Shown here: piece by piece, positions 57,770 through 64,000 of the stretch
Position numbering within the stretch: the stretch's first letter is position 1
Layout: the number at the start of each line of letters is the position of its first letter
DNA from: a virus
Reading direction: 5' to 3' (one strand)
Virus record (IMG/VR): IMGVR_UViG_3300046837_000353
Location: 1 to 64,000 of that record
Length of the DNA: 64,000 bases
Translations under genes and position numbers: made by a program
Notes under the pieces: model-generated
The model's input: only the letters and a program-made list of their open reading frames with translations
The model's database searches: none
Told to the model about the DNA's origin: nothing

Positions 57770-57997
57770 TTAGGCTGCGACGCCCATAGCGCGGAGGTGC
57801 TTGCAGGGCTTTTTCTGGTGCGCGGGGCCCTTCTGGTAGATGTGACCCGGGCAAGAGCACTGCCAGTTGTCCGAGCCACGACGCTGCGCGATCGTGTAGG
57901 TCCGGCCGCTGGTGCTGGTTAGCGCGAAGCGGGAAACCCACTGGTCGCTGGCCGGGAGGGACTGCAGGTTTTTGACGGTTGAGCTGAGATTTGACAT
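57770..57997 (-). CDS. SWIM zinc-finger protein
   Basis: 75 aa; ATG 57997 after GGAGACCGA. CSCPGH (about 48-53) and CKH (about 65-67) make the SWIM C-x-C-x(n)-C-x-H zinc finger, found in DNA- and protein-binding modules. Monocistronic, with conserved promoter and terminator. Confidence 0.78.
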   Translation of the reverse strand: MSNLSSTVKNLQSLPASDQWVSRFALTSTSGRTYTIAQRRGSDNWQCSCPGHIYQKGPAHQKKPCKHLRAMGVAA

Positions 57998-58021
57998 TTC
58001 GGTCTCCATTCTGACTCTATA

Positions 58022-58049
58022 CATATAAGCGCTTTGCAGCTCATTGCAA
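58022..58049 (-). promoter_or_regulatory. Conserved phage promoter (SWIM gene)
   Basis: Minus strand: TTGCAA 58049-58044, spacer with GCAAAGCGCT, TATATG 58027-58022, leader GAGTCAGAATGGAGA. Confidence 0.88.
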
Positions 58050-58080
58050 TACCCTGAGCGAAAAAAGGTATCAAAAAGAC

Positions 58081-58117
58081 AAAAAAATGCCCCCGGACTT
58101 TCGGGGCACTTTTTCCT
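58081..58117 (-). terminator. Rho-independent terminator
   Basis: Minus strand TGCCCCGA-AAG-TCCGGGGGCA stem followed by TTTTTTT, after the operon ending at 58153. Confidence 0.9.
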
Positions 58118-58152
58118 GCGTTTTAGAGCGGGTTATATGATTTTTTGCATGA

Positions 58153-58431
58153 TCAATCATTCCTTGGATGTGGGTAAGAGCATCGGGTAGGGTCTTTTTC
58201 AACGCACGGGTTTGCCCCGTCCTTGCACTTCCAGCAGGCGCTGTCACGAAACCGGCCTTTGGGCAGTGTGCTGGTATCGACTTTTGTCACTCCGTCTTCT
58301 GATGATACCTCGAACACAGTGGCGCTATTCTTCGGATCACGTTGAATCTCTTGGGCAGCTAGTGCAGCGGAGATAGGTCCTGCTGCTGTTAACTCGACCT
58401 CCCAAGATACGATGTAAGTTTTCTTTGTCAC
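58153..58431 (-). CDS. Hypothetical protein with C-terminal Cys motif
   Basis: 92 aa from GTG 58431 (ATG 58446 possible, but AAAGGAG then falls inside the ORF). Beta-rich N-terminus (KKTYIVSWEVELTAAGPISA), C-terminal CWKCKDGANPC and CSYPHP, likely zinc-binding. Confidence 0.6.
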   Translation of the reverse strand: MTKKTYIVSWEVELTAAGPISAALAAQEIQRDPKNSATVFEVSSEDGVTKVDTSTLPKGRFRDSACWKCKDGANPCVEKDPTRCSYPHPRND

Positions 58432-58442
58432 AAGCACTCCTT

Positions 58443-58883
58443 TCATGATGCGAATGTTCCATCAGGCCAGATGATAAACACTGGTTTCTTAGCAATTCGG
58501 GCCATCCGGATAGTCATCCAGGTACCGGAACGTTGTTCTTCTTTGAACATTTTGGGTGCTGCCACTAGTAAGTCTGTCTCGGACACTATCATCCGGTTTC
58601 GATCACGGTAATCCAGAGCTGGGAAGATTCGAATGGGACTATTTGGGGACTCTTTCCAGGCTCTCTTTTTGGGATCTTCCGGTGGATGAAGGACTAGGGA
58701 AAGGCTAAGACTGAAGGCAATGTCGTGTGCTTGGGCATCAGCCCCGATGCAGTCACCGTGATGAAACTCCGCGTTGTCATAACCAAGGGTGGCACCTAGC
58801 AGGAAGCCACGGAGGGCATCGTGCTGCGACAGCGACATGCCTAGTTGAGTGCCGGTAAATCCGATCTTTATCAAAGGGATCAT
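58443..58883 (-). CDS. SLOG-superfamily protein
   Basis: 146 aa. IGFTGTQLGMS (about 7-17) and FHHGDCIGADAQAHDIAF (about 41-58) match the Rossmann-like SLOG fold (DprA/LOG relatives) that binds nucleotides; SETDLLVAAP (about 97-106) is the next strand. SLOG proteins sense or process nucleotide signals in defence systems or process nucleotides such as cytokinin precursors; here perhaps a counter-defence nucleotide-binding protein. Confidence 0.75.
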   Translation of the reverse strand: MIPLIKIGFTGTQLGMSLSQHDALRGFLLGATLGYDNAEFHHGDCIGADAQAHDIAFSLSLSLVLHPPEDPKKRAWKESPNSPIRIFPALDYRDRNRMIVSETDLLVAAPKMFKEEQRSGTWMTIRMARIAKKPVFIIWPDGTFAS

Positions 58884-59002
58884 GGGCCCACCAGATATCC
58901 GATTAGGGCGAGGAGGCCGAACACGATAAAGATGCGGCCCAGATTGCGCAGCACGGCCATGATAAAGAAGGCCAGTAGGATGCCTCCAGCGATGACTAGC
59001 AT
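58880..59002 (-). CDS. Small membrane protein
   Basis: 40 aa, almost wholly hydrophobic (MLVIAGGILLAFFIMAVLRN then a second helix). ATGA overlap with the SLOG gene. Function unknown. Confidence 0.5.
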   Translation of the reverse strand: MLVIAGGILLAFFIMAVLRNLGRIFIVFGLLALIGYLVGP

Positions 59003-59244
59003 GACGTCGCCTTCCGCAGTACATCAGCTACCTTTTTGATGTAGCCCGCCTTGGCGTAGTTGCTGCATTGGATATGCGTGGCGATTTCGGCCCGCAGTTC
59101 CTCAAGGACAGCTTGCCGCTGCCCCTGTTGCCACTGCGTGATCAACGCCATCCCCTCCTCCTCGGAATGGTAAGCCCAAGGCAACGTCTTCATCCGTTCC
59201 AGGGCCTCGGCTTCGGTTTTCGGGTTCAGAATAAGTGTGGTCAT
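58996..59244 (-). CDS. Hypothetical protein
   Basis: 82 aa, helical, charged (EAEALERMKTLPWAYHSEEE). Start set by GGAGA and conserved leader. First gene of the 59244 to 58153 operon. Confidence 0.65.
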   Translation of the reverse strand: MTTLILNPKTEAEALERMKTLPWAYHSEEEGMALITQWQQGQRQAVLEELRAEIATHIQCSNYAKAGYIKKVADVLRKATSC

Positions 59245-59270
59245 TTTGGCTCTCCGTTCTGACATCCATA

Positions 59271-59299
59271 CATATAAGCGCTTTTGCGGCGATTTGCAA
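59271..59299 (-). promoter_or_regulatory. Conserved phage promoter (operon 59244-58153)
   Basis: Minus strand: TTGCAA 59299-59294, 17-base spacer with GCAAAAGCGC, TATATG 59276-59271, leader TGTCAGAACGGAGA. Confidence 0.88.
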
Positions 59300-59424
59300 G
59301 CACAAAGTCAAAGGAAACGGCGACCCTATAAGCCGCCGTCTCCCCCGCACCTCCAAGAGGTTGCGGTTACCGGGTGGTCCCACCCTGCCCGGAGCAGGTC
59401 GTCAGAAGGAGATTTGGCTGGGAC

Positions 59425-59664
59425 CTAGCCAACTCTGTGTAACTCCGTGATAAACTTTACAAATCCTGTATAGTCCCCACGTTTCATCTGTTTAACCACT
59501 TCCATAGCTCGTTCCTTCGTGAGGAGTCGAGCTGCGGTCTCGGGCGATAGTTGCGCATCGTACCAGTATCGAGCATCGCCTTGATCTGCTTCGTGTGTAC
59601 CTAGGAATTTGAGAGCCTTATTGAACTCCCGCCACCAGAGGTGGAATGTAGGTTCGGTCATCAT
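59425..59664 (-). CDS. Hypothetical protein
   Basis: 79 aa, helical (WWREFNKALKFLGTHEADQG; ARLLTKERAMEVVKQMKRGD). Overlaps the upstream stop (ATGATG). Function unknown. Confidence 0.65.
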   Translation of the reverse strand: MMTEPTFHLWWREFNKALKFLGTHEADQGDARYWYDAQLSPETAARLLTKERAMEVVKQMKRGDYTGFVKFITELHRVG

Positions 59665-59990
59665 TTGATTCCCGTGATCAGATCAAAGATGGCATCGAAA
59701 TTCTTGTGGTACAACGCCTGCTCGACTGCATGGTGGGCAACCGAACGTGCTTCGGCGTTCCGCGCGCGCACCGCCGAGTTGTATTGGACCAGTGCACCCG
59801 GTGACGTAAAGCCCAGTGCCTTGCAGGCGACCATATCGAACGCCTCCTTGGCGGTGGCACCGATCTCGCAATGCTGCCCGATTCGGGCTACAAAGCCCTT
59901 GGGGCAGTTGTTCACGAAACCGACCTTTTTACGGCCCTCCGTGATGTTCCAGCAGGAGGCGCTAATTTGGGCGAGTCTGTACGTGGTCAT
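59661..59990 (-). CDS. Hypothetical protein
   Basis: 109 aa; GGAGACGAAA before ATG 59990. N-terminal beta part (YRLAQISASCWNITEGRKKV) and helical C-terminal part. No family recognised. Confidence 0.65.
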   Translation of the reverse strand: MTTYRLAQISASCWNITEGRKKVGFVNNCPKGFVARIGQHCEIGATAKEAFDMVACKALGFTSPGALVQYNSAVRARNAEARSVAHHAVEQALYHKNFDAIFDLITGIK

Positions 59991-60014
59991 TTTCGTCTCC
60001 GTTCTGACAGCTTA

Positions 60015-60042
60015 TATATAAGCGCTTTGCGCTACAATGCAA
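60015..60042 (-). promoter_or_regulatory. Conserved phage promoter (gene 59661)
   Basis: Minus strand: TTGCAT 60042-60037, spacer with GCAAAGCGCT, TATATA 60020-60015, leader GCTGTCAGAACGGAGA. It overlaps the 3' end of the upstream gene. Confidence 0.88.
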
Positions 60043-60244
60043 GCTTTAATTTTGCCTCACCGGAAATTTCTAGCCATCCATTCTCATCAGAGATGAGGAT
60101 TGGAGTCCCATCAAACTTTAGGGAGCGGAAAATATTGGTGCCACATTCCGGGCAGTATGTCGGCAAACGTGGGTTGACCCAACAGAGTAGCTGGCCGCAG
60201 CACGGTGTCTGGATCAGCCTAAAGTGGATTCGTTCTCTGGTCAT
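60032..60244 (-). CDS. Small zinc-ribbon protein
   Basis: 70 aa. PCCGQLLCW (about 14-22) and YCPECG (about 30-35) form a zinc ribbon. ATGA overlap with the upstream gene. Confidence 0.65.
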   Translation of the reverse strand: MTRERIHFRLIQTPCCGQLLCWVNPRLPTYCPECGTNIFRSLKFDGTPILISDENGWLEISGEAKLKLAL

Positions 60245-60516
60245 TGTGGATCACCAATACGACCACTAGGCTTACGTACGTTCTCATCGATCAGCCAGTC
60301 GTCTTCTTCCATCCAAGCCATGAGGTCAGCACATAGGCGGTTCCAGCCTCTCTCAACCTTCGGCGGGATGTTCAAGTCGGGAATGCTGATCTCGGCACCT
60401 AGCTGATTGGCGCATTCGGCCACCCTGCGCAAGCTTAGTCGTAGGGTGGCGAGTTGCTCTTCAGGTGTTTGCATTTGTTCCGTTCCCTGGTCATTGTGGT
60501 CTTCGGGTACGTTCAT
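60241..60516 (-). CDS. Hypothetical helical protein
   Basis: 91 aa; ATGA overlap with the 60513 gene. Acidic helical protein (RVAECANQLGAEISIPDLNI; WMEEDDWLIDENV). Function unknown. Confidence 0.65.
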   Translation of the reverse strand: MNVPEDHNDQGTEQMQTPEEQLATLRLSLRRVAECANQLGAEISIPDLNIPPKVERGWNRLCADLMAWMEEDDWLIDENVRKPSGRIGDPQ

Positions 60517-61505
60517 TGTCTTACTTTGATGTGTCTGCTAATTGTTTCGCCTTGGCCCCGCATATACGGCTCGACAATCCAGTGCTTGTTTCCTCGTCTA
60601 GCCAAGTACCTGCTGACCATGTGGATTCGCGGTGACTTGCGGGTGAACCCTAATGGTGTACGGATTTGCTGCGCGCGCTCGGCAGCGTTAAGATGAATGG
60701 TTACCCGGGTATGGTCTAGTCTGGGGACTTCATGCCGCTTGACGCGGGCTTTGTTCAGCTTGGATTGATCTACTGGTGTATAGTGAACGATGGGTCGACT
60801 GGCAGTTAGTAGCATCATGATCGCCCAGACCGTAATGTATTCACCATAAACATCGGCGTAGGCTGCTTCTCTTTGATGTGGATTTCTGTTGAGAAACATC
60901 TCACCCCATCTATTAGGTGAATGCTCCGCTGTTTCCCAAATCTGGAATAGAGCTTCCTTTTGGATTGGGTTGTCCGTCCATAGCCTGGCTAGGTTAGCTA
61001 TTGACAATCCTAACGTGTTTTCGATCGGTTGTTTGATTCGTTGGTCTAGGTTAAAGTAAGCTGAAATTGGGGCAATGTTGGCCGGGTTTAGATCCTTTGA
61101 GATTTGTAACCCGTCCATTATTGGGCTTTCCCATGCCCAGGTCACTTGTCCCTTTCGACCACCTTTTTCACATTCAAGGAAAAACCCAACACGTACTGGT
61201 ATGGGTCTGCCGGGTTCGTTAATCACGGCATCTGGGAACCTACGACGTAGGTTCTCACGACCGCTTTCTTCCCATTCCACCCACATCTTTGTATAAGGTA
61301 TGTGACAATGAGCCATTGCCTCCAACAGGACTTTGGGGCGGCCAAAGGTTAGTTCGGTCGCGGTGTGAATGGCATTGGTATCAAGCAGAAATCTCGGTGC
61401 CCCCTTTAGTTTATCTTCCATAGCACCAAAGATGGCAATGATGGGATTGAATGGTCTTGTCTTGGCAAGACCAGCCATCTCCACTATGTTGTCCATCAGG
61501 TACAT
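60513..61505 (-). CDS. Conserved phage protein, GHWR-like C-terminus
   Basis: 330 aa from ATG 61505. N-terminal helical region, then a C-terminal HMVSRYLARRGNKHWIVEPY then RGQGE, resembling the H-x-R-GHWR...W-V-x-x-H-x-RGD tail of a widespread hypothetical phage protein. Overlaps the ART-like gene upstream by 10 bases; the two may be a functional pair. Confidence 0.6.
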   Translation of the reverse strand: MYLMDNIVEMAGLAKTRPFNPIIAIFGAMEDKLKGAPRFLLDTNAIHTATELTFGRPKVLLEAMAHCHIPYTKMWVEWEESGRENLRRRFPDAVINEPGRPIPVRVGFFLECEKGGRKGQVTWAWESPIMDGLQISKDLNPANIAPISAYFNLDQRIKQPIENTLGLSIANLARLWTDNPIQKEALFQIWETAEHSPNRWGEMFLNRNPHQREAAYADVYGEYITVWAIMMLLTASRPIVHYTPVDQSKLNKARVKRHEVPRLDHTRVTIHLNAAERAQQIRTPLGFTRKSPRIHMVSRYLARRGNKHWIVEPYMRGQGETISRHIKVRQ

Positions 61506-62197
61506 TTGATGATTTCCCACCCTTCGATTGTTGGGAGTAGTGGATCTTCCCAGCGAAGTTGCGGATTTTCCTGCATCAGTCGATTGATCTCTTCGACGGG
61601 TGTAAACTCACCATCAAACAGTTTGCGGGTCAAGATATGATATTGATGACCCATGACCATCTGGTTTATGATCACGATTGTGGGATCCCAGACGTACATA
61701 AGTTTTATGTTTGGATGATGCGGCCACAACACCGCTCTAGTAATTGCGGATGGTGGGATTGTGCCCCTATGGGCGCAGGTACCTAGATGTTGTAGAGATG
61801 CCTCCCACCATGTGGTGTCTGTACCGTCCTTATTCTGGGTAGGCCAGTTGAAAGTGAATTGCTGCTTCCGGTAGTGTATAGTCCGTTCTTTCATCGAGCC
61901 GGGTACCGGGTTATCGATCTTTCGGCTTCCCTGTTCTAGAAAGTCCTCATCGGGGTAGAGGTTAAGTGGGAATAGCTTGTCGGTGTCGATTTCAATAACG
62001 GCGCAGAGAGGCTCTTTGCCTTTGGAAGCGTTGAACGCGAAATATGGGGCGTAGCTGTTCGTCAGGTACACACACTTTGGGTTGCTGTTGACCGTATACT
62101 TCCAGTTGTTGACTCCTTTCGCACCCCTTGGGTGTATTCCTATCTTTAGAATGTTGTTAAGCCAGGCACCGTTAGTGCCGTGATAGAGTTTTACCAT
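61496..62197 (-). CDS. ADP-ribosyltransferase/Tpt1-like fold protein
   Basis: 233 aa. LYHGTNGAWLNNILKIGIHP (4-23) and CVYLTNSYAPYFAF (about 42-55), then LCAVIEIDTDKL, resemble the H-Y/T..(Y/S)..E arrangement of NAD-binding ART folds (DarT, RNA 2'-phosphotransferase). Family-level placement is tentative. An ART could modify host or phage nucleic acid or proteins; phages use such enzymes against the host. Confidence 0.5.
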   Translation of the reverse strand: MVKLYHGTNGAWLNNILKIGIHPRGAKGVNNWKYTVNSNPKCVYLTNSYAPYFAFNASKGKEPLCAVIEIDTDKLFPLNLYPDEDFLEQGSRKIDNPVPGSMKERTIHYRKQQFTFNWPTQNKDGTDTTWWEASLQHLGTCAHRGTIPPSAITRAVLWPHHPNIKLMYVWDPTIVIINQMVMGHQYHILTRKLFDGEFTPVEEINRLMQENPQLRWEDPLLPTIEGWEIIKCT

Positions 62198-62200
62198 CTC

Positions 62201-62401
62201 TCAGTTTCCATATTGTTTGATGATTAGGTGAGCTGTCTCTATTAGCTCAGCTATAGGAACCTTTATGACAGACTGTGTCACTCCAGTCGCTTTGTCAAGC
62301 ATAGTGACATAGACTGAAGTAACACCACGTTGGCCTACACCAACGTCAACAATCTCAATGATGTGACTTTCCCCCTTCATTCGGATGATTTGATCAGCCA
62401 T
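62201..62401 (-). CDS. Small hypothetical protein
   Basis: 66 aa; MADQIIRMKGESHIIEIVDV start, beta-rich. Overlaps the upstream gene's stop. Function unknown. Confidence 0.6.
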   Translation of the reverse strand: MADQIIRMKGESHIIEIVDVGVGQRGVTSVYVTMLDKATGVTQSVIKVPIAELIETAHLIIKQYGN

Positions 62402-62588
62402 TATGCACCCCCGCACGAGCGACACGTTCGATCTGGTCGACTGTCAGCCCTGAGATTTCGGATAGGGCCTGCACTGCCCGTTCTATCTTTACGGCACCCC
62501 ACATGTCCCTCGGTTTGGTGTCTCTCAACCAGACGAGGAAGGAGCAGAGGTCGGTAAGTGCTTTGATCTGATTTGATGTGATTTCCAT
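62394..62588 (-). CDS. Small helical protein
   Basis: 64 aa; ATG 62588 with GGATCGGGAA upstream. Helical (IKALTDLCSFLVWLRDTKPR). First gene of the operon 62588 to 60032, with conserved promoter. Confidence 0.6.
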   Translation of the reverse strand: MEITSNQIKALTDLCSFLVWLRDTKPRDMWGAVKIERAVQALSEISGLTVDQIERVARAGVHNG

Positions 62589-62635
62589 TTCCCGATCCTG
62601 TGCTGCCGGATCACCCGGCGTCTGGTTACTATCAT

Positions 62636-62665
62636 CATATATAAGCGCTTTGCAACGAATTGCAA
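62636..62665 (-). promoter_or_regulatory. Conserved phage promoter (operon 62588-60032)
   Basis: Minus strand: TTGCAA 62665-62660, spacer with GCAAAGCGCT, TATATATG -10. The GTCAG leader is missing. Confidence 0.85.
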
Positions 62666-62699
62666 GCACAAAATGATCTAAAAAATCCGACACGGGGAC

Positions 62700-62727
62700 T
62701 TGCAATGTGCCGCAAAATGCTTATATG
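62700..62727 (+). promoter_or_regulatory. Conserved phage promoter (gene 62752)
   Basis: TTGCAA 62700-62705, spacer with GCAAAATGCT, TATATG 62722-62727, leader GAGTCAGAATGGAGA. Back to back with the leftward promoter, -35 boxes 34 bases apart. Confidence 0.9.
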
Positions 62728-62751
62728 TATGGAGTCAGAATGGAGACCGAT

Positions 62752-63009
62752 ATGACCAAGTTCGTGAGAGATCAATTTAGCTACTGGGGTGGGTATCTGA
62801 CCTACGGGCCGGAACGCCTTTTTATCGCCCGCTTCAAGTACGCCTCGACCTCCAGCAAGCCCCGGTGGATCACGTTCATGTGCAAGAATTTCACCGTGGA
62901 AGAGTGGCAGGCTGCGCGCGCTCAGGACAAGGCGCCGCTCGACATCATGCGCTCGAAGGGTTTCGAGCTCACTCATATCCTCAAGTGGCGTCGTGAGGGT
63001 GTGATCTAG
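62752..63009 (+). CDS. Hypothetical protein
   Basis: 85 aa from ATG 62752, GGAGACCGAT upstream. Basic, aromatic-rich (MTKFVRDQFSYWGGYLTYGP). Starts the rightward terminal block. No family recognised. Confidence 0.65.
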   Translation: MTKFVRDQFSYWGGYLTYGPERLFIARFKYASTSSKPRWITFMCKNFTVEEWQAARAQDKAPLDIMRSKGFELTHILKWRREGVI

Positions 63010-63022
63010 AAAGGAGTGGAAA

Positions 63023-63361
63023 ATGCCGTATATCACAATCACCGTTAAACCGTACGATACCCTGGCCACCGCGGCCAGGGATTGCCACGGCAAGACGCCC
63101 AGCCTCAAAGTGCTGCAAAAGGCGGTTGGTGGGTACATCGAAACCGTGCCGCACCTGACCAGCATCGAGCTCGATGGCAAGCGGGTGCGCTGCACCGCCT
63201 ACGCCAACGAGGAGGGCCGATTGCACGATCTGCCCCGTAACCACCACATGAGTAACCTCTGGAAGCGGGAGTTGCTGCGCCAGTCACCGAACGCCGAATT
63301 CCGCTACGAACCCGAGCTTTACGGGCCAGTGGTCTTCGTTGTCAAGGCCTCGGTCAAGTAG
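63023..63361 (+). CDS. DUF3846-like protein
   Basis: 112 aa. VGGYIETV (about 35-42), then YANEEGRLHDLPRN (about 60-73) match the G-Y-I-E ... N-E-E-G-x-L-x-x-L-x-x-N pattern of DUF3846-type phage/plasmid proteins; function unknown. AAAGGAG precedes the ATG; two terminators follow. Confidence 0.78.
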   Translation: MPYITITVKPYDTLATAARDCHGKTPSLKVLQKAVGGYIETVPHLTSIELDGKRVRCTAYANEEGRLHDLPRNHHMSNLWKRELLRQSPNAEFRYEPELYGPVVFVVKASVK

Positions 63362-63377
63362 GTTTTCGAGCGCTGGG

Positions 63378-63403
63378 AAAAGCGGGCTTTGCGCCCGCTT
63401 TTT
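63378..63403 (+). terminator. Rho-independent terminator
   Basis: AAAAGCGGGC-TTTG-GCCCGC-TTTTT hairpin after the 63023 gene. Confidence 0.93.
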
Positions 63404-63446
63404 CAGCTCGGGGGTATTGCAATCGGCATTAGCAGCGTAGCGCAAG

Positions 63447-63477
63447 AAAAGGCCCCGTTTAGGCGGGGCTTTTTTTG
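63447..63477 (+). terminator. Second Rho-independent terminator
   Basis: GGCCCCG-TTTA-GGCGGGGC-like stem (AGGCCCC/GGGGCTT) and TTTTTTT, 45 bases after the first. Confidence 0.9.
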
Positions 63478-63506
63478 TAAAGTTTGTGTACTACCAAATT
63501 TTTTGC

Positions 63507-63535
63507 TTGCAATCGTTAGCTTTGAATAGCATACT
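63507..63535 (+). promoter_or_regulatory. Weak promoter-like element before nusG-like gene
   Basis: TTGCAA 63507-63512, 17-base spacer, CATACT 63530-63535; -10 and second box are degenerate. The only intergenic candidate between the terminators and the gene. Confidence 0.35.
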
Positions 63536-63639
63536 ACCAACGCTCATCCAAGAAACTAATAACATGTTTAACTACCAACGCTCTAATCATAGGGCTGCGG
63601 TAGCTCTCTGTGCTTGCGGGAGTGGGGAATGGAGAGCAG

Positions 63640-64000
63640 ATGGCATGGGCTTGCTTTCAAACTTATGGTGCTCAGGAACGTAAAGCTGTCGAGAACCTGA
63701 CTCGACAGGGTCTAGACGCGTTTTGCCCGTTCTACACCAAACCCGTACTTCCATCTATCCGAGCACGAGGTCCTAAGGACGCTCCGTTATTTCCCTGTTA
63801 CGGTTTTGTCTATCTTGAAGATAAGACGCAGTGGGGAATCCCCGGAAATACATACGGGGTCATTCGGCTTTTAACAGGAAACAAGTTAGATCCAAGACCT
63901 TTATGGGTGGCTACCACCTATATCGAGACAATTTATGAGATTCAAGCAAAGTTTGGTGGGAATGTCTTACCGGTTGATACGATAGTCAGAGTAAAAACTA
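63640..64000 (+). CDS. NusG/RfaH-like transcription elongation factor, 3' truncated by window
   Basis: At least 120 aa, running off the edge. MAWACFQTYGAQERKAVENL (1-20), RQGLDAFCPF (about 22-31), PLFPCYGFVYLED (about 47-59) and YGVIRLL (about 68-74) match the NGN domain: aromatic W-x-x-x-Q-T start, the long helix, and the P-L-F-P-G-Y-x-F-V strand (here Cys for Gly). Specialised NusG paralogues bind RNA polymerase and suppress termination, which fits its position after two terminators at the start of a rightward block that may hold virion genes. GGAGAG lies upstream. KOW domain not visible. Confidence 0.85.
   Translation, partial: MAWACFQTYGAQERKAVENLTRQGLDAFCPFYTKPVLPSIRARGPKDAPLFPCYGFVYLEDKTQWGIPGNTYGVIRLLTGNKLDPRPLWVATTYIETIYEIQAKFGGNVLPVDTIVRVKT

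Noticed and set aside
63564-63683. 39-residue ORF starting at ATG 63564
   Set aside because: No RBS, and it overlaps the well-supported NusG-like start in another frame.

Overview
The window reads as about 64 kb of a large tailed-phage (Caudoviricetes) genome, most likely of a Gram-negative, probably proteobacterial, host. Genes are densely packed, with many ATGA, TGATG and TAATG overlaps and long one-strand operons. A near-complete phage replication set is present: SNF2 helicases, primase, DnaB-like helicase, sliding clamp, clamp loader, split family A polymerase, SSB, RecA, SbcCD and class II ribonucleotide reductase. There are dozens of small phage-type proteins. No rRNA, convincing tRNA, CRISPR, insertion sequence, capsid, tail or terminase gene was seen, so the virion genes should lie outside. 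The host inference rests on a PEP-CTERM sorting signal (position 1-750) and an OpgC-type membrane acyltransferase (10136-11404).

Layout. (1) 1-6.4 kb, leftward: PEP-CTERM protein, a small XRE regulator, and small genes including a gamma-glutamylcyclotransferase-like protein and an amidoligase. (2) 6.5-10 kb, rightward: small genes, SNF2 helicase, sigma-region-2-like protein, primase. (3) 10.1-15.7 kb, leftward: OpgC-like protein, a Pro-rich Zn protein, and three ParB-like genes in a row. (4) 15.7-16.5 kb: divergent strand switch with promoters, a foldable leader RNA, and an AT-rich stretch beside alternating purine/pyrimidine DNA, a candidate origin. (5) 16.5-49.3 kb, rightward: replication, recombination and nucleotide metabolism, interleaved with a 7-deazaguanine pathway (FolE, QueC, QueD, QueE, a DpdA-like transglycosylase) and a radical SAM enzyme, SDR, methyltransferase, PIG-L deacetylase and glycosyltransferase. 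(6) 49.3-62.6 kb, leftward: second SNF2 helicase, ligase-like, SLOG, SWIM and ADP-ribosyltransferase-like proteins, secreted Cys-rich protein. (7) 62.7-64 kb, rightward: two small genes and a NusG/RfaH-like protein cut by the window edge.

Two observations stand out. First, the preQ0 genes plus DpdA, with deacetylase, glycosyltransferase and DpdA genes overlapping by 4 bp each, suggest that the phage replaces guanine in its DNA with a further decorated, possibly sugar-bearing, 7-deazaguanine. Second, a strongly conserved promoter-leader cassette (TTGCAA, a second GCAAA box about one helical turn downstream, GCTTATAT as -10, then a GTCAG..GGAGA leader) precedes at least fourteen small genes or operons in both arms and looks like the early-gene expression system.
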